The position numbers and the translations under genes were made by a program. A model generated the notes under the pieces. That model was given only the letters and a program-made list of their open reading frames with translations. It searched no databases and had not been told where the DNA came from. DNA of 64,000 nucleotides from Mycolicibacterium parafortuitum. Lineage in GTDB: Bacteria > Actinomycetota > Actinomycetes > Mycobacteriales > Mycobacteriaceae. This document shows positions 45,808 to 57,300 of the stretch, piece by piece (position 1 is the stretch's first letter; every line of letters begins with the position of its first letter). The stretch covers positions 496,001-560,000 of the forward strand of contig NZ_AP022598.1 in NCBI RefSeq assembly GCF_010725485.1, read 5' to 3'.

Positions 45808-48800
45808 TCAGTCCGAACCTGTTGTGCCGAGCCGTCGTTCGAATTCTGCGTAGGCGGCGCGCATGTCGGCCTCGCGGTCGAGGAACTGGAACGGTGGCTC
45901 GTAGGTGTAGGTGTTGCCGGCCTGGTTGGTAGCGGTGCGTTCCTCGACGCTCAGGTTGTCGCCCTTGACGCGCCACACCTTCAGGACCTCCTGCGGTACT
46001 AGGCGGCCGTTGGAGTCGTACAAGTAGGTGTTCCGGTCATAGTCATATAGCACCGGAAACTGAGTGCGATAGATGTTGCACAGCTCATCAACATCTACAT
46101 TTAGCGCGAGCGCGACCAACGCGTCTATCTCGACCAGCGCCTGGCGCCTGTCAACCGCGATGCGAAGAGGAGATTCGATAGTCCATTCGGGTTCAGATAA
46201 ACCAAGTGGACGACGGCGACAGTGCTCAGTTCCACCCGCCCACTCGTCAGCCCGCATCACGTCTTCGAAGCACTCGGCCCACAGCTGGGCGTAAGCGTTA
46301 GTTACGCAATTCAAGCGAAGAGTGCGGAAAACGACTCGATCTGCGATGGACGTACTTGAGATACGCGGCAATCTACGCAGAGTGTTGAACGATATTCCAC
46401 TCTTTGGCGCCGCTCGAACGTTGAAGTCCGCGAGCAGCGAGGCGAGTAGACCAGCAACGAGCACCAACTCGCTGGGCCGCTCAAGCGGTGCCCCGATCGC
46501 CGAGACACCATGGACGTGTGCCGAACCGGGCGGAATCAGAGCCGGAATAAGAGTCCTTTCACCCGTGTTTGCGGCCATGGCCCGCCATGCGATGCGGTAA
46601 CAATCACGCGCCGGGATTCGATTTAAGACGCCGTCATCAGCCGTTACTTCCCATACGGTGTAGCTACCATTGTAGACACTCCGCCGCCGTGATGGTTTGT
46701 ACGCTGTTGCAGGGATTGCAGTGACCGCGAGGGTTTCAAAGTCAGTTGACATCCAATCCTTATTGGACTTCATAGTCGGGTTGGGCGACTTATAGAGCGG
46801 TGTCGCAACATGGATATGCGGCCCTTGCAGGATCGCATCGTCCCACGACGACGGGATACCCCATTCGGAGTCGAACAGGCCCTTCGTTCGGTCCCCCTTC
46901 TCATGCCAACCGGGCGAGAATTGAAGGCGCACATCGCGTAACCGTTCACTCAGGGACAATCTGGCCAGCGCTTGGGCAACTGCACGGTTCGCCGTATACA
47001 ACATTCGAGATTGCCGCGGCGGTGTTCCCGGCAGCTCTAACACGTCTCTCCAGGTTTCTAGTACGCCGTCATCGATCATCGCGATCCTGTTCGCGTGAGG
47101 GCGCAGATCCCACGAGCCATCTGCCTCACGTAAACCGGGTTCGGCGCCGGATCCATCGTGCAAGAGGGATCGCTCGACAGTGGTCGGGTGGTAAATCGAT
47201 GCAGCTTGCATAAAGGACGGGCTCATTGATCGCCCGTAAACGTGCACACCGTATGTAACGTGATTAGTAATGTCGAAGAGATACAGCTCGTTGACGAATT
47301 GCCAGTGACGACGCAATCGGCAGTATGCTGCCTCACGCAGAGCGGCCGCCTTCTCATCTGTGAAGTGAGATTCTGGGTGGAGTAGCGATACTATGCCCTC
47401 CGTCGCCATATGGCGCCACGTTAGCTCCATAAAGCACCGGTAGAGGTCCGGTTGCAGGCCCCTGAGCAGCGGGTAATAGCGCTCTTCGCCCAAGAACTCG
47501 GCGAGAGCCGCTGTCTCAGAGGTTCCATTGACTAACAACTCACGAATGCCGGGGAGACGCAGAGTGACTTCCCGCTTGCTACGTATTTCACTCTGAGAAG
47601 GTTTGTGCGTTAATTGGAACCACGGGTCACCTTCGGCGAGTAGCGCGTCCACGTCGGATTGTGGCCGCACCCAAGGCGGGTTACCCACCTGCAAGTCAAA
47701 CCCACCTCGTGCGAACACCGGCGCGAAATCCAGCATCCAGTGGAAGAATCCGTGCCGCTCCGCCAGCCGCTCGCACACCACTAGCCATGAATGAGTGGCA
47801 AGTACGGCGGAGGGGTCTTTCGCCTGGGCAAATGCAAGGTCATTGGATTCCGCGACGTCGAGATCGTGCCAATCGTCGATGTCGATGAGGCTGTGTTGAT
47901 CGGCATCGCGCGCGCGCACCTTCAACTCCACGCCAAGCAACTGCTGCAGCGCATCTATCCACTGCTCCAGGTTGGGCGGTCCTACGAGTTTTCCGTTCAC
48001 CGTGGCGATCTCGTCCGTCAGCGGCCAGAACCACAGCGCGCACCACGCGTCCATCACCCGCCGCAGCCGTCGGTAGGCTCCGCGTTCGTCGGCCAGCGAC
48101 TCCTCGATCTGCTCGCGGCTGACCCTTCCGCCGACCGGCAGTTCATCGACGCCCCACACTTCAATGGGCCGCCGGATTTGCGATTCGGCGATCTGCAGCC
48201 GCCGCAACGCGAGCTGCCAGAGCCGGTCCGTGCGCCGCGCCAACGCCGTCAGCGTGGAGATCTGTGTCTTGGTCAGCTTGGGCCGCAGCGACTTCCGCCA
48301 CTCCTTAACCCGTTCCACTGCCTCGGGTGCGAGTTCCTTGGCCTCCTTCGCGTCGGCGGTGCTGCCCCAGCCGTCAGTGGGGAGCAGGAAATGATGCACG
48401 CCACCGCCGAGGTCATCACCGAGCGTGGACAGCGGCTTGTCGGCGGGAGTTGCCTGCAGCCAGCCCTTTTCGCGCAGGGACGCGGCGGAGATGATGGCGC
48501 GCCTCGCTCCCACAAGCGAGTTCCCGCGGCGCAAGTGCAGGCCGAACCACGGCGCGGCGAGGCCGTCGCCCATGGTCGCCAGCCACAGCGAGATCTCGGC
48601 GAACTCGACGGCTGTTGCGTTGAGGTCCACCCCGTACACCTGGTGCAGCGCGATGTACGCCTTGACCCGCTGTAGCTCGGCGGGATAACGGTCGGGGTCG
48701 ATGCGTTCACCGAGTTCGTCCTGGCGTCGCGACAGGTACTCCTCGGCAAGTTGGCGCACCGCCTCGACAGCGAAAGCCCCTGAGCCCAAGGCAGGTTCGC

Positions 48801-50487
48801 ACACAGTGAGGTCAAGGATGTCGCGGGCCGAGGTGCGCTGCCCGTCCTGATCGAGCAGTTCGGCCAGCGCCTGACCGACGACGAAACGGGTTAGCACCTC
48901 GGGGGAGTAGTACGACGCCGACTGCTGACGTTCCCGCCCGGCTAGTCGGTAGACGAAGGTGCCGCGCTCGTGGACGACCGGCTTGCTCTCCTTGGTGTCC
49001 TCGTCGACGGTGCGCACGAAGTCGTTCTCGGAGATGCCGTCGATGCGGGTGGCGGGCACCACCCAGGAACCCTTCGACGCGTCGCCGTTCTTGGCGACTT
49101 CGTAGAGGTCCTCGGTGGCGAAGAACCCGGTGTAGCTCATCAAACCCTCGTATACCGCGCCGAGCTGGTTGATGCCTAACTGAGCGTAGGAGATGAATCC
49201 GCGGTCGCGGCCTTTGACCTGCTTGCTTAGCAGCAGGTGGCGGAACACCTTCTGCAGGGCGGCGTTTCCGAGCTTGGTCTCGTCGATGAGCGCGGTCGCC
49301 TCGGGTTTGAACAGGTCGGCGCGCAGCGATCGGAACGTCAGGCCTTCAGCCGCGGCGGGGTCGTCGCCGCTGCCGTCGTGACCTTGGTCCACCAGTTCGA
49401 ACAGTACGTGCAGCGACTCGTAGAGGTGGGTGCCGCTGCGTCCACGTGGGGTGACCAGCTCGGTGAGGGTCAGTTCGTGGAGCCGGTCGAGGCTGTAGCC
49501 GCGTTCGTAGGCGGGGTCGCCGACGGGCAGCACACCTAATTCGGGCGCGGCCTCGGCGTAGAGCAGGAAAAGGATTCGGTACAGGAAACGCAATGACTGG
49601 CGGGCCAGCGGCTGGGCATGCTCGGCCGGCAGCGCCGGCAGATGCTGTTCAGCCCGACGGGACACCACCTCGTTGGCGATGATCTCAATGGACAGCCGCA
49701 CACCCTCGCGCAGATCCTCTGAGACGCCGACGGTGTGTTTGATCGACTCGTCGATGACCGTCGACCACCACAGGTTGCCCTCGGCGTCGGAGGCCAGCGA
49801 GTCGGCAGCCAGGCAGGTCAGCGCGTGGTCGATCTCGCCGCCGCGTTTGTCGTCGTTGCGTTCCCCGACCAGCTGCAGGTTGACCGCGAGGTAACGGCCT
49901 TCCGGCCAGCGCTCCCGTTCAGTAATCAGCGCGAGTTCGCCGGCCAGCACCAGCGCGAACTGCGGGCCGTCGTCGGCGACGAACAGGTGCGAAAGCAGCC
50001 GCGCGGCTGAGACGATCTCCTCGTCGTCCGTGTGAAACGTGCGCAGAAGCGACTTCTCGTCCTTGGAGAGCAGGTCCTCGAGCGCTAGCGCGCCGCGGGC
50101 CTCGATGATCACCAGCGGTGCCGGGCCGGTTAGCCCGCGGGTGCGCACGGACAGTGCGGGGCCGGGTTCATCGTCGCGGCCGCCGATGCGGTGGGTCTCC
50201 CAGCGGACCGGGTTGTCGTAGCCCAGGATGTCGCGCAGCCGGCCGTACAGCGCGTCGAGGACGTCGGCATCGGCGTTTTCCGCCAGGCCGATAAATGTGC
50301 GGCCGAGGTCGCCGCGAGCCTCGGTGTAGCGCGACCGCGGGGTGGGCTGGCCCTGCTCGCGTTCGGCATCCCAGGTTTTGCGGCGCTCGGTCACCTTGGC
50401 CTGAAACGATTGTGAGCGCGCATCGGTGGTGAAGTAGTGCTCGCTAAGGAAGTCCTCACCGAGGATCAGTGCGTCGGAGGTGGCCAT
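45808..50487 (-). CDS. Eco57I-type N6-adenine DNA methylase, 1559 residues
   Basis: The ATG at 50487 is preceded by AGAAGGATCACG and lies 10 bases after the SNF2 helicase stop. Motif I CEPALGSGAF lies at about 562-571 and the catalytic NPPW at 936-939, the pattern of class gamma N6-adenine methylases related to PglX and Eco57I. The N-terminal 500 residues are of the kind found in such large methylases; a nuclease motif there is not clear. The C-terminal part should be the DNA-target domain. DNA encoding residues about 946-1480 has much lower GC than the rest. The enzyme should mark host DNA so the helicases ignore it. Confidence 0.83.
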   Translation of the reverse strand: MATSDALILGEDFLSEHYFTTDARSQSFQAKVTERRKTWDAEREQGQPTPRSRYTEARGDLGRTFIGLAENADADVLDALYGRLRDILGYDNPVRWETHRIGGRDDEPGPALSVRTRGLTGPAPLVIIEARGALALEDLLSKDEKSLLRTFHTDDEEIVSAARLLSHLFVADDGPQFALVLAGELALITERERWPEGRYLAVNLQLVGERNDDKRGGEIDHALTCLAADSLASDAEGNLWWSTVIDESIKHTVGVSEDLREGVRLSIEIIANEVVSRRAEQHLPALPAEHAQPLARQSLRFLYRILFLLYAEAAPELGVLPVGDPAYERGYSLDRLHELTLTELVTPRGRSGTHLYESLHVLFELVDQGHDGSGDDPAAAEGLTFRSLRADLFKPEATALIDETKLGNAALQKVFRHLLLSKQVKGRDRGFISYAQLGINQLGAVYEGLMSYTGFFATEDLYEVAKNGDASKGSWVVPATRIDGISENDFVRTVDEDTKESKPVVHERGTFVYRLAGRERQQSASYYSPEVLTRFVVGQALAELLDQDGQRTSARDILDLTVCEPALGSGAFAVEAVRQLAEEYLSRRQDELGERIDPDRYPAELQRVKAYIALHQVYGVDLNATAVEFAEISLWLATMGDGLAAPWFGLHLRRGNSLVGARRAIISAASLREKGWLQATPADKPLSTLGDDLGGGVHHFLLPTDGWGSTADAKEAKELAPEAVERVKEWRKSLRPKLTKTQISTLTALARRTDRLWQLALRRLQIAESQIRRPIEVWGVDELPVGGRVSREQIEESLADERGAYRRLRRVMDAWCALWFWPLTDEIATVNGKLVGPPNLEQWIDALQQLLGVELKVRARDADQHSLIDIDDWHDLDVAESNDLAFAQAKDPSAVLATHSWLVVCERLAERHGFFHWMLDFAPVFARGGFDLQVGNPPWVRPQSDVDALLAEGDPWFQLTHKPSQSEIRSKREVTLRLPGIRELLVNGTSETAALAEFLGEERYYPLLRGLQPDLYRCFMELTWRHMATEGIVSLLHPESHFTDEKAAALREAAYCRLRRHWQFVNELYLFDITNHVTYGVHVYGRSMSPSFMQAASIYHPTTVERSLLHDGSGAEPGLREADGSWDLRPHANRIAMIDDGVLETWRDVLELPGTPPRQSRMLYTANRAVAQALARLSLSERLRDVRLQFSPGWHEKGDRTKGLFDSEWGIPSSWDDAILQGPHIHVATPLYKSPNPTMKSNKDWMSTDFETLAVTAIPATAYKPSRRRSVYNGSYTVWEVTADDGVLNRIPARDCYRIAWRAMAANTGERTLIPALIPPGSAHVHGVSAIGAPLERPSELVLVAGLLASLLADFNVRAAPKSGISFNTLRRLPRISSTSIADRVVFRTLRLNCVTNAYAQLWAECFEDVMRADEWAGGTEHCRRRPLGLSEPEWTIESPLRIAVDRRQALVEIDALVALALNVDVDELCNIYRTQFPVLYDYDRNTYLYDSNGRLVPQEVLKVWRVKGDNLSVEERTATNQAGNTYTYEPPFQFLDREADMRAAYAEFERRLGTTGSD

Positions 50488-50497
50488 CGTGATCCTT

Positions 50498-53400
50498 CTA
50501 GTTTCCGCCGGTGAAGTCGGTGGGCACGACCACGATCAGGGGACGTACCAGCCGACGGTCGGGGTTCATGTCCTGAGCCAACGCCTGTTCGTCGTCGATA
50601 CGCCGGGTGCGCTGGCGCAGCCCGATGTGCTGAGTCATGCTCTGCGCCTGTTGTTTCCACTGCTGGGTGCGGTGTAGCCAGTCCTGGATGCGCTGGACCG
50701 TATCGGAGCGGATGGCCTCGGCGTGCTGCTCGGCAGCCGCGTCGGCGGCCGTGACCGCCGTGGCCACCAGAGGTTGCAGGGCGGCGACGTCGGTGAGGTC
50801 GCCGGCGTTGATCGGGCTTAGGCTCAGCGTGTCGATGGCGTCATGGACGCTTGCGTGCGGCGTCGCGAAGCCGACCGCCGATTGGTCCGGGTCGGGGAAT
50901 TCGACGGTGTAATACGAGGCCGCGACCACCTGTCCGCGCAGGTTCGACTGGGTGACCAGCACCAACACCGTCGGGGAGGCGACGTCGCCCCGTACGGCGA
51001 AGATTTCGTCGCGGCTCAGTTCGGCGAGTGCCCGGTCAGCGGCCCACTCGATCACCGGATGCAGTGGTGCGAGGAAGTGCGCCTCCGGCCAGGTGGACTG
51101 CGAGGTGCCCGAGCGGGCCTGCACCAGTTCGTCGCGTCCCCGCGCCGGGGTCAGCGCGAGCTTGAACGATTCGACGACGTTGCGATCACGCAGATAGGAC
51201 TGGGGCAACACCTGAAGGCGCTGGCGCAGGTCGGGCGGTGGCACCAGCGAGGCGATCGAATGCAGTTTGTGCACTTGCCATTTGATCCCGTTGGGTGGTG
51301 CGTGTTGTGGGGTGGTAATAAACTCCTCGACCGCGTCGGCGACGAAGGCAAAGTCGGTGTCGTAGACGCCGTTGCGGTCGGGTGCGGTCGGAGTCGTGGG
51401 TTGGTGGGTGGGTTGACCGATGGCACCGGTGGACAGCCCGGCGAAGAAGGCGGTTAGTCCGCCCGCTGTGCCGACCTCGTCGACGCTGCGCACCACGGCG
51501 TCGAGTTCGGCGCTGCCCTCGAGCACCTTGCGCACCGCCTCCTCCTCGGCCTTAACGTCGTAGGTGCCGATCAACGAGGCCGCGTCGCCCAGGGCGGTGT
51601 GGGCCTCGTGTTCTCGTTCCACCAGCCGCGTCAACACCCGGATGTCGCCACTGAACCGGTCTGTCGATGGGGTGAGCAACAGGGCGGTGATCACCGGCCG
51701 GTGCCGCTGGCCGTACCGGTCGATGCGGCCGTTGCGCTGCTCGATGCGGATCAGGCTCCATGGAATGTCGTAGTGCACCAGGTGGTGGCACTGGGTATGC
51801 AGGTTGACGCCCTCGGAGGCGACGTCGCCGGTAATCAGCACCCGGATCGGAGAGGACTCCAGCTTGAACGACTCGACGATGCCCTGCTGATCCTTGTCGC
51901 TGAGCCCGCCGTGCAGCACCGCCACCTGGTCGGTGGCGAGCTTCAGGTCCCGCACCAGGGCCTTAGCCAGCCAGTGCAGGGTGGCCACCCGCTCGGCGAA
52001 CACCACCACACGGCGGTCGCTGGTCCCGGCCACGCCGATGTCACCGAGGTACTTCAGGAGTGCGTCGTACTTGGCCGACCCGGCCGTGAGGACCTTGTCG
52101 TTCAGCTCGGCGAGCCGTTGCAGGGCTTGGCGTTCCGTTGCGGCCTTGGGCTCGCTGTCGTCCAGCCGGCGCATCCGTTCGCGGATCGACTCGGCGAGTG
52201 CAGCCGGCGAGGACAGGAACGCCTTGGCCAGCACCCACGGGAACAGCGCCGCGGTGCTGCCTGAGTACGGTGAGCCACCGGGTCCCGGCCACAGCCAAAC
52301 GTCTTCCAGTTCGCGGGCAACGGCGTCCTCGGCCGCCGAGGCAGCCACGGTGATGTTGCGCGGTGGCTGCCGTTCGGCCCAGTCCGACCCCACCTCGGCG
52401 GCCACATCGGGGTGATGGCGATGGCGACGGATCACTAGCTTGGCGACCTGGTCGAGGTCGAGCTCGCCGGCGGGACTCACCGCGCTGGGATCGAGCATCC
52501 GCACCAGCTCCGCGAACGACTCAGCCTTTCCGTTGTGGGGGGTGGCCGAAGCCAGGATCAGGGCGTCGGTGCGTTCGGCCAGCAGCCGGGCCAGCCGGTT
52601 GTTCTGCGATGCGGTGTTGGTGACGTTGTGGGACTCGTCGACGACGACTGCGTCCCACCACTGCTTGCGCAGGTGGGCGACGTAGCGGTCGCTCTTGAGC
52701 GTGTCGATCGAGATGATCACCCGCTTGTAATAGGTGAATGGGTTTCGGTTGGCGGGCAGGACCTGGCGGATCCGCTGGATACCGGTGGAGTCCAACCGCA
52801 CGAACGGCAACGCGAACCGCGTCCACAACTCCATCTGCATCTGCTCGAGCACATGCTTGGGCGTGACGATCATGATCCGCTCGCCGCGGCCGCGGCGCAC
52901 CAGCTCGGCCAGGATCATGCCGATCTCGATCGTCTTGCCCAGCCCCACCGCATCGGCTAGCAGCACCCGCGGGCGCAACTTGTCAGGGTCGAGGGCCTTG
53001 CGCACCGCCTTGAACTGGTAGTCCAGCGGATCACTCAACCCGCCGCGCGCCACCGACAGGTCCGGATCGGACGCCGCGACCGGTGTCTTGCGCAGCGTGG
53101 CCTCCAGCCATAACCGCGACCGGCGGAAGTTTGACGACATGTCGGGAACCACCCGGACGTTTGCCGGATCCACGGTGACGACCTTCTCGATGCCGGTGGA
53201 GAAGGTGGCCTCGGTGTCACGGACCAACTCCGAGAGTCCAATGACGTGGACGAAGTAGCCGTCGGTGGCTTGCTCCACCTTGGTGACGAGCCATTCGGCG
53301 TCGCGGACCAGTACGACCGAACCGGGTGCGGCGGTGAAGGCCACGTTGTCGGGCGCCGGTCTCGCGGGATGTTCTGTAGTCGTCACATTCTCTCCGGGAC

Positions 53401-53878
53401 GTGCTGCTGGTCTTGCCGTGGTCGGCGGTTCGTGATCGCGGGCCGGGATCGATTTCGGCGATGCCGGCTCGCGCTCGACCTTTGCAGACCGGAATTGCTC
53501 TTCCTCGGCTCCAACCACAGCTCGGATCGTGTCCTCTGAAACACCGAAAAACTCCGCCGACTTCTTGACCACCGCTGCGACGGCGCGATCTCTCTGGTGG
53601 CCGTCCCCCGTGGACATCGCCGCGCGGAAGTCTCGCCGAATTCTGTTCCGCTGCCCTGAGGTCAGCAGCTCCTCCGGTAGGACATCAGGCAGTTCGTCGT
53701 GAAGCAGGTAATCAATCGTGTCGAACGAGATCCCATACTTTGCTTCCAACTCAGCACACGTGTTGCGCATGGCCCACTCAACGCCGTGCTCGTCGATCGC
53801 TGTCTGTACTGCCCGGCGGATTGCTGACCGTTGGCCTGGCGACAGGTGGTCTGCTTGTGTTCGTGGCGACTCCCCCAT
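50498..53878 (-). CDS. SNF2-family helicase of the methylase operon
   Basis: 1126 residues from the ATG at 53878 with AAGG upstream. The N-terminal 200 residues contain two similar helical repeats (LSPGQRSAIRRAVQ and LTSGQRNRIRRDFR) of unknown role. Walker A AVGLGKT lies at about 310-316, DESH at about 415, then ILASATPHNGK. The second lobe has TGDVASEGVNL and RIEQRNGRIDRYGQ. It should translocate on double-stranded DNA. It precedes the methylase gene by 10 bases and differs clearly from the SNF2 helicase at 17998, so it is not a recent duplicate. Confidence 0.83.
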   Translation of the reverse strand: MGESPRTQADHLSPGQRSAIRRAVQTAIDEHGVEWAMRNTCAELEAKYGISFDTIDYLLHDELPDVLPEELLTSGQRNRIRRDFRAAMSTGDGHQRDRAVAAVVKKSAEFFGVSEDTIRAVVGAEEEQFRSAKVEREPASPKSIPARDHEPPTTARPAARPGENVTTTEHPARPAPDNVAFTAAPGSVVLVRDAEWLVTKVEQATDGYFVHVIGLSELVRDTEATFSTGIEKVVTVDPANVRVVPDMSSNFRRSRLWLEATLRKTPVAASDPDLSVARGGLSDPLDYQFKAVRKALDPDKLRPRVLLADAVGLGKTIEIGMILAELVRRGRGERIMIVTPKHVLEQMQMELWTRFALPFVRLDSTGIQRIRQVLPANRNPFTYYKRVIISIDTLKSDRYVAHLRKQWWDAVVVDESHNVTNTASQNNRLARLLAERTDALILASATPHNGKAESFAELVRMLDPSAVSPAGELDLDQVAKLVIRRHRHHPDVAAEVGSDWAERQPPRNITVAASAAEDAVARELEDVWLWPGPGGSPYSGSTAALFPWVLAKAFLSSPAALAESIRERMRRLDDSEPKAATERQALQRLAELNDKVLTAGSAKYDALLKYLGDIGVAGTSDRRVVVFAERVATLHWLAKALVRDLKLATDQVAVLHGGLSDKDQQGIVESFKLESSPIRVLITGDVASEGVNLHTQCHHLVHYDIPWSLIRIEQRNGRIDRYGQRHRPVITALLLTPSTDRFSGDIRVLTRLVEREHEAHTALGDAASLIGTYDVKAEEEAVRKVLEGSAELDAVVRSVDEVGTAGGLTAFFAGLSTGAIGQPTHQPTTPTAPDRNGVYDTDFAFVADAVEEFITTPQHAPPNGIKWQVHKLHSIASLVPPPDLRQRLQVLPQSYLRDRNVVESFKLALTPARGRDELVQARSGTSQSTWPEAHFLAPLHPVIEWAADRALAELSRDEIFAVRGDVASPTVLVLVTQSNLRGQVVAASYYTVEFPDPDQSAVGFATPHASVHDAIDTLSLSPINAGDLTDVAALQPLVATAVTAADAAAEQHAEAIRSDTVQRIQDWLHRTQQWKQQAQSMTQHIGLRQRTRRIDDEQALAQDMNPDRRLVRPLIVVVPTDFTGGN

Positions 53879-54004
53879 TGATACGAACCTTAGTCTTGGC
53901 GCCGCCATCAGTGGGGAGATTGCTGGTAGCCCCCGGCAGGGCCTCTGCACGATCCCCACTCAAGGTTTAATAACGGCCGCGGGTCCTGTCTCGTGCCCTC
54001 GAAG

Positions 54005-54322
54005 TCACTCCTCGGACACGTCTGCATGTTCCGCGTCATCAAGGTTATACATAACGTCATCGATGATGGCGACCTTTGCGCCGGGGCTCCAATAGTCCAC
54101 AGTGTTAGCGTCTATCGAGTCGACCTCCCACCGGCTGCCGTCGTCGAGAATCACCAGTCGTCCGTCGTACTTGACCTGGTCGATGTCTCCGACGGTGTGC
54201 TTGCCCAATCTGTACATGTAGTAGCCGTAGTTGGCTATTTCTGTCTTGAGTTCGTCGGGAAGCGACTCCCAATGCAGCCGCTCCCGCCAGGAATCAAGCA
54301 CAAACCCATGCATGTCACTCAC
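54005..54322 (-). CDS. Hypothetical 105-residue protein
   Basis: A GTG at 54322 is preceded by GGAGGTTAACCGC, and lies 15 bases after the SF1 helicase stop, so the two are probably translated from one message. The protein is acidic and soluble with a beta-rich middle (YDGRLVILDDGSRWEVDSID). I recognise no family. The next gene begins 126 bases downstream. Its size and place suggest an accessory subunit. Confidence 0.65.
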   Translation of the reverse strand: MSDMHGFVLDSWRERLHWESLPDELKTEIANYGYYMYRLGKHTVGDIDQVKYDGRLVILDDGSRWEVDSIDANTVDYWSPGAKVAIIDDVMYNLDDAEHADVSEE

Positions 54323-54337
54323 GCGGTTAACCTCCGA

Positions 54338-57300
54338 TCAAAGCGCCGCGGCATCACGGCTTGGCACCAATGTCAAAGCGTCGGCCAGTACTGTTCCGGC
54401 GTTCTCCGTCAGGCGCTTCAGGCCCACCAAATCCAGCACGGCTTTGAACAGCTCAGTTTCGGACTGGCCGGCAAGGTCCGCAAACTCCGCCAGATGCTCG
54501 GCTAGCTCGGCGGGTGGCACCAAACTTAGTGTCCGCGGACCTAATTCGCGCGGCAACACCTCAGGCTGAGTCGGAAGTCGGAACGTTCTTGGCTTCACCC
54601 CCGGTACTCGCAACGGGTTTTCGGCAACGATCAGCCCTCGGCGCACCGCCAGTTCGATTGCACGATTCAACGTCCGAGCCAATTCCCGACCCACCCGCTG
54701 ACCGCCGTAGGCGTTCCGGTACGCGTCGTGCACACGATGACCCATGACTGGACCTTCGACTTTCACAATGCGCACGACGTTGGCCACCAACGTGTCCAGC
54801 GAGGCACCCTGAATCGGCGGCAACTGCTCATCAAACGCCGCGTAGGGCGCTAAACGGCCGGGTTCAGGTTCGGCTAGCTCTACGAATTCAGCAGGCTCCT
54901 CACCCTCACCCTCGTCGACGACATCGAAATCCTGACCGTCCCTATCGAATTCGTCAGCCTCCTCGGTTGAGGTAGCGCCGAGATCCTCGCGGTCGACGTC
55001 CGTCACGGCTGCAACCTGCGCCAGCGTGGCACCCTCGGATTCAACGGTCGCACTCGGGTCCACCCAATCCGCGGTATGGATCCCCAACTCGTCGAGCGTG
55101 TCCCAGAGCCGCCGCAGCGTACCGGGCATATCCGCGTAGAAGACAGACTCCCTAATCCGGAAGAACTTCCAGCCGCAACGCTCCAACTCGCGTTGCCGAG
55201 CCAAGTCGGCCTCGTATGCGTCCGGCCCGTGCCAGAAGTCGCCGTCGCACTCGATCGCCAGCCGCCCCTTAGCGCCGGTTACCACCATGTCGATGCGGTA
55301 ACCCAATGCGTCCACCTGCGGCAATACCGAATAGCCCCGGTCAATGATCCTGTTGAAGACTCGTTGCTCGAACAGCGAGTCGAACGGCTCCACCGGTGCA
55401 TCCTCGGGAACGGCCGACATGACTGTGCCGTCGATCTGGTTGTGGACGCGCTGGGCGACGCCGTAGCAGTAGTCCAACAGCTGGAACCGCATGTCTTCGT
55501 GATTGGTCAGCGCTTCGCGCGGCATCGAATGGTAAACCCACATCTGATCTTTCGCGCGGGAGGCCGCGACGTTGTACCGCTGCACGTACTGCGGCATCGT
55601 CAGCGCGGCCATGCGCTTACCCTCTTCGACTCCCTTCACCATCGACAGAAACATGATGTCGCGTTCGGAACCCTGGAAGTCAGAGGCGTCGCCACACCGC
55701 AGCTCACGCTCGGACCACTGCTCCGGCGTTACCGCGTCCATCAACTTGGCCTCAATGAGTTTCGCCTGCTGATTGCCCAGCAGCGAGATCACGCCAAACG
55801 TTGCACCCGCATACCTCGGATCCTCCAGGCACTGCTGAATCTGGCTCACAATCGCCTCGGCCTCAACCAGATTGGTCTTGTTCGGCGATTCGTATCCATT
55901 CTCCAGGTAAACGACCTTGATCGGGTCCAGGCGATCGGCTCCGAACTGCCGCACCGGGATCAGCCGAATACCTTCTGGCTCATAGGCAATGCGGTTAGAG
56001 AAGCCGATGATCTCGGGCACACAACGCCGATGTTCGGTCAGGGTGATACGCCCACCGAAGCGCATGTTCGCTGCATCAAAATAGCTGCATTTCGGGTCCA
56101 GCCATGATTCGCGGTAAGGGTCATCGAACAGATACATCGTCGCGAGGTCACGAAGCTTCTGCTGGTCGACACCCACCGCAGAGGGCGAGACCTGCTTGTC
56201 GTCACCGATAACCACCATCTTCGGCGCCAGGTACTGCAAGAACGAGGCTTCCAAGCCAGCCTGCGATGCTTCGTCGACGATTACCACGTCATACAAGTTC
56301 GGTTGAACTCGGATTTGTTCCGCGATGCGATACAACGGCATGATCCACACCGGCACCGACGGTCGACAACGATCCATTGCTTCGGCGATCGCGACTCTCT
56401 GTTTAGCCGCGTACTTGCCCGTACCTTTTCCGAGCCTCGACACCAATTGTGCGTACTGGGTGAGGTTGGCCCGGGCGCTGCCGGTAATTCGGTCCGGCGC
56501 TACCGCATGCCCCCACGCGCGCTCTGCGGCTAGGCGTTCCACCGTCGTCCGCAACCGATCTTCGATAGTGCTTAGAGCGACCTTCAGTGAGTTGACGTCG
56601 TCGCTGTCCTGAGCAAGAATCCAACGCCCGGTCATCTCCCACTGCCACGCCTGCTCGTAGGATCCCAGCCAGGTATCCCAGCAGTCCGCGGCCGGATCTG
56701 CCGCGATCGCGGTAGCCAGCCTCGGGGCGGAGCTATCCAGCCCACGCCGAATGCGGTCGCGTTCTGCCACCGACTGCGCTACGCGATGAAGGTGCTGCAA
56801 CCTCTCATATGCCCGACCATAACCGTCGACGCTGCGCGCACCAACGGCGGCGGCTAGCTCACCAGTCACCGAGGGCGGGTTCGCCAGCGTGGACAGTTGA
56901 CTCAGCCGGGCGTGCAGCACGTCAATTGGCGACGTCGCTGCAGCGGCCTCATCTGCTGCCGTCGCAGCCTCCACCAGGTCGGCGTATCGCCGGATGTCAT
57001 GCAGGTTGTTCCAATCCGGCACGGGGAGATTGTTGTGCTGGAACCATTGTCGCTCGACATCAAGTTGGTTGCCCAGTGCGAGCACCTTGTCGAGTTGTTC
57101 AACTTCGGTCAGGTGCCACTGCAGCATCTCGTCCAGAGTGTCCTCGTCCGGGATATGCACCGTCGCCGGCCATGCCTGCGCCAAAGCCACCAGCGTCCGG
57201 CTTGCATCGACCCAGTCGACGAAGATGCTCAGCTGTTCTTTGCTGACCGCCGGGAGGTCGTTGATTTTGACAGAAGCGAAGAACGGTTCCGCAAGCTTGA

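Noticed and set aside
44426..45853. 475-codon plus-strand frame over the DUF1998 helicase
   Set aside because: It lies opposite the Walker A and DEFH region and has no recognisable protein features.
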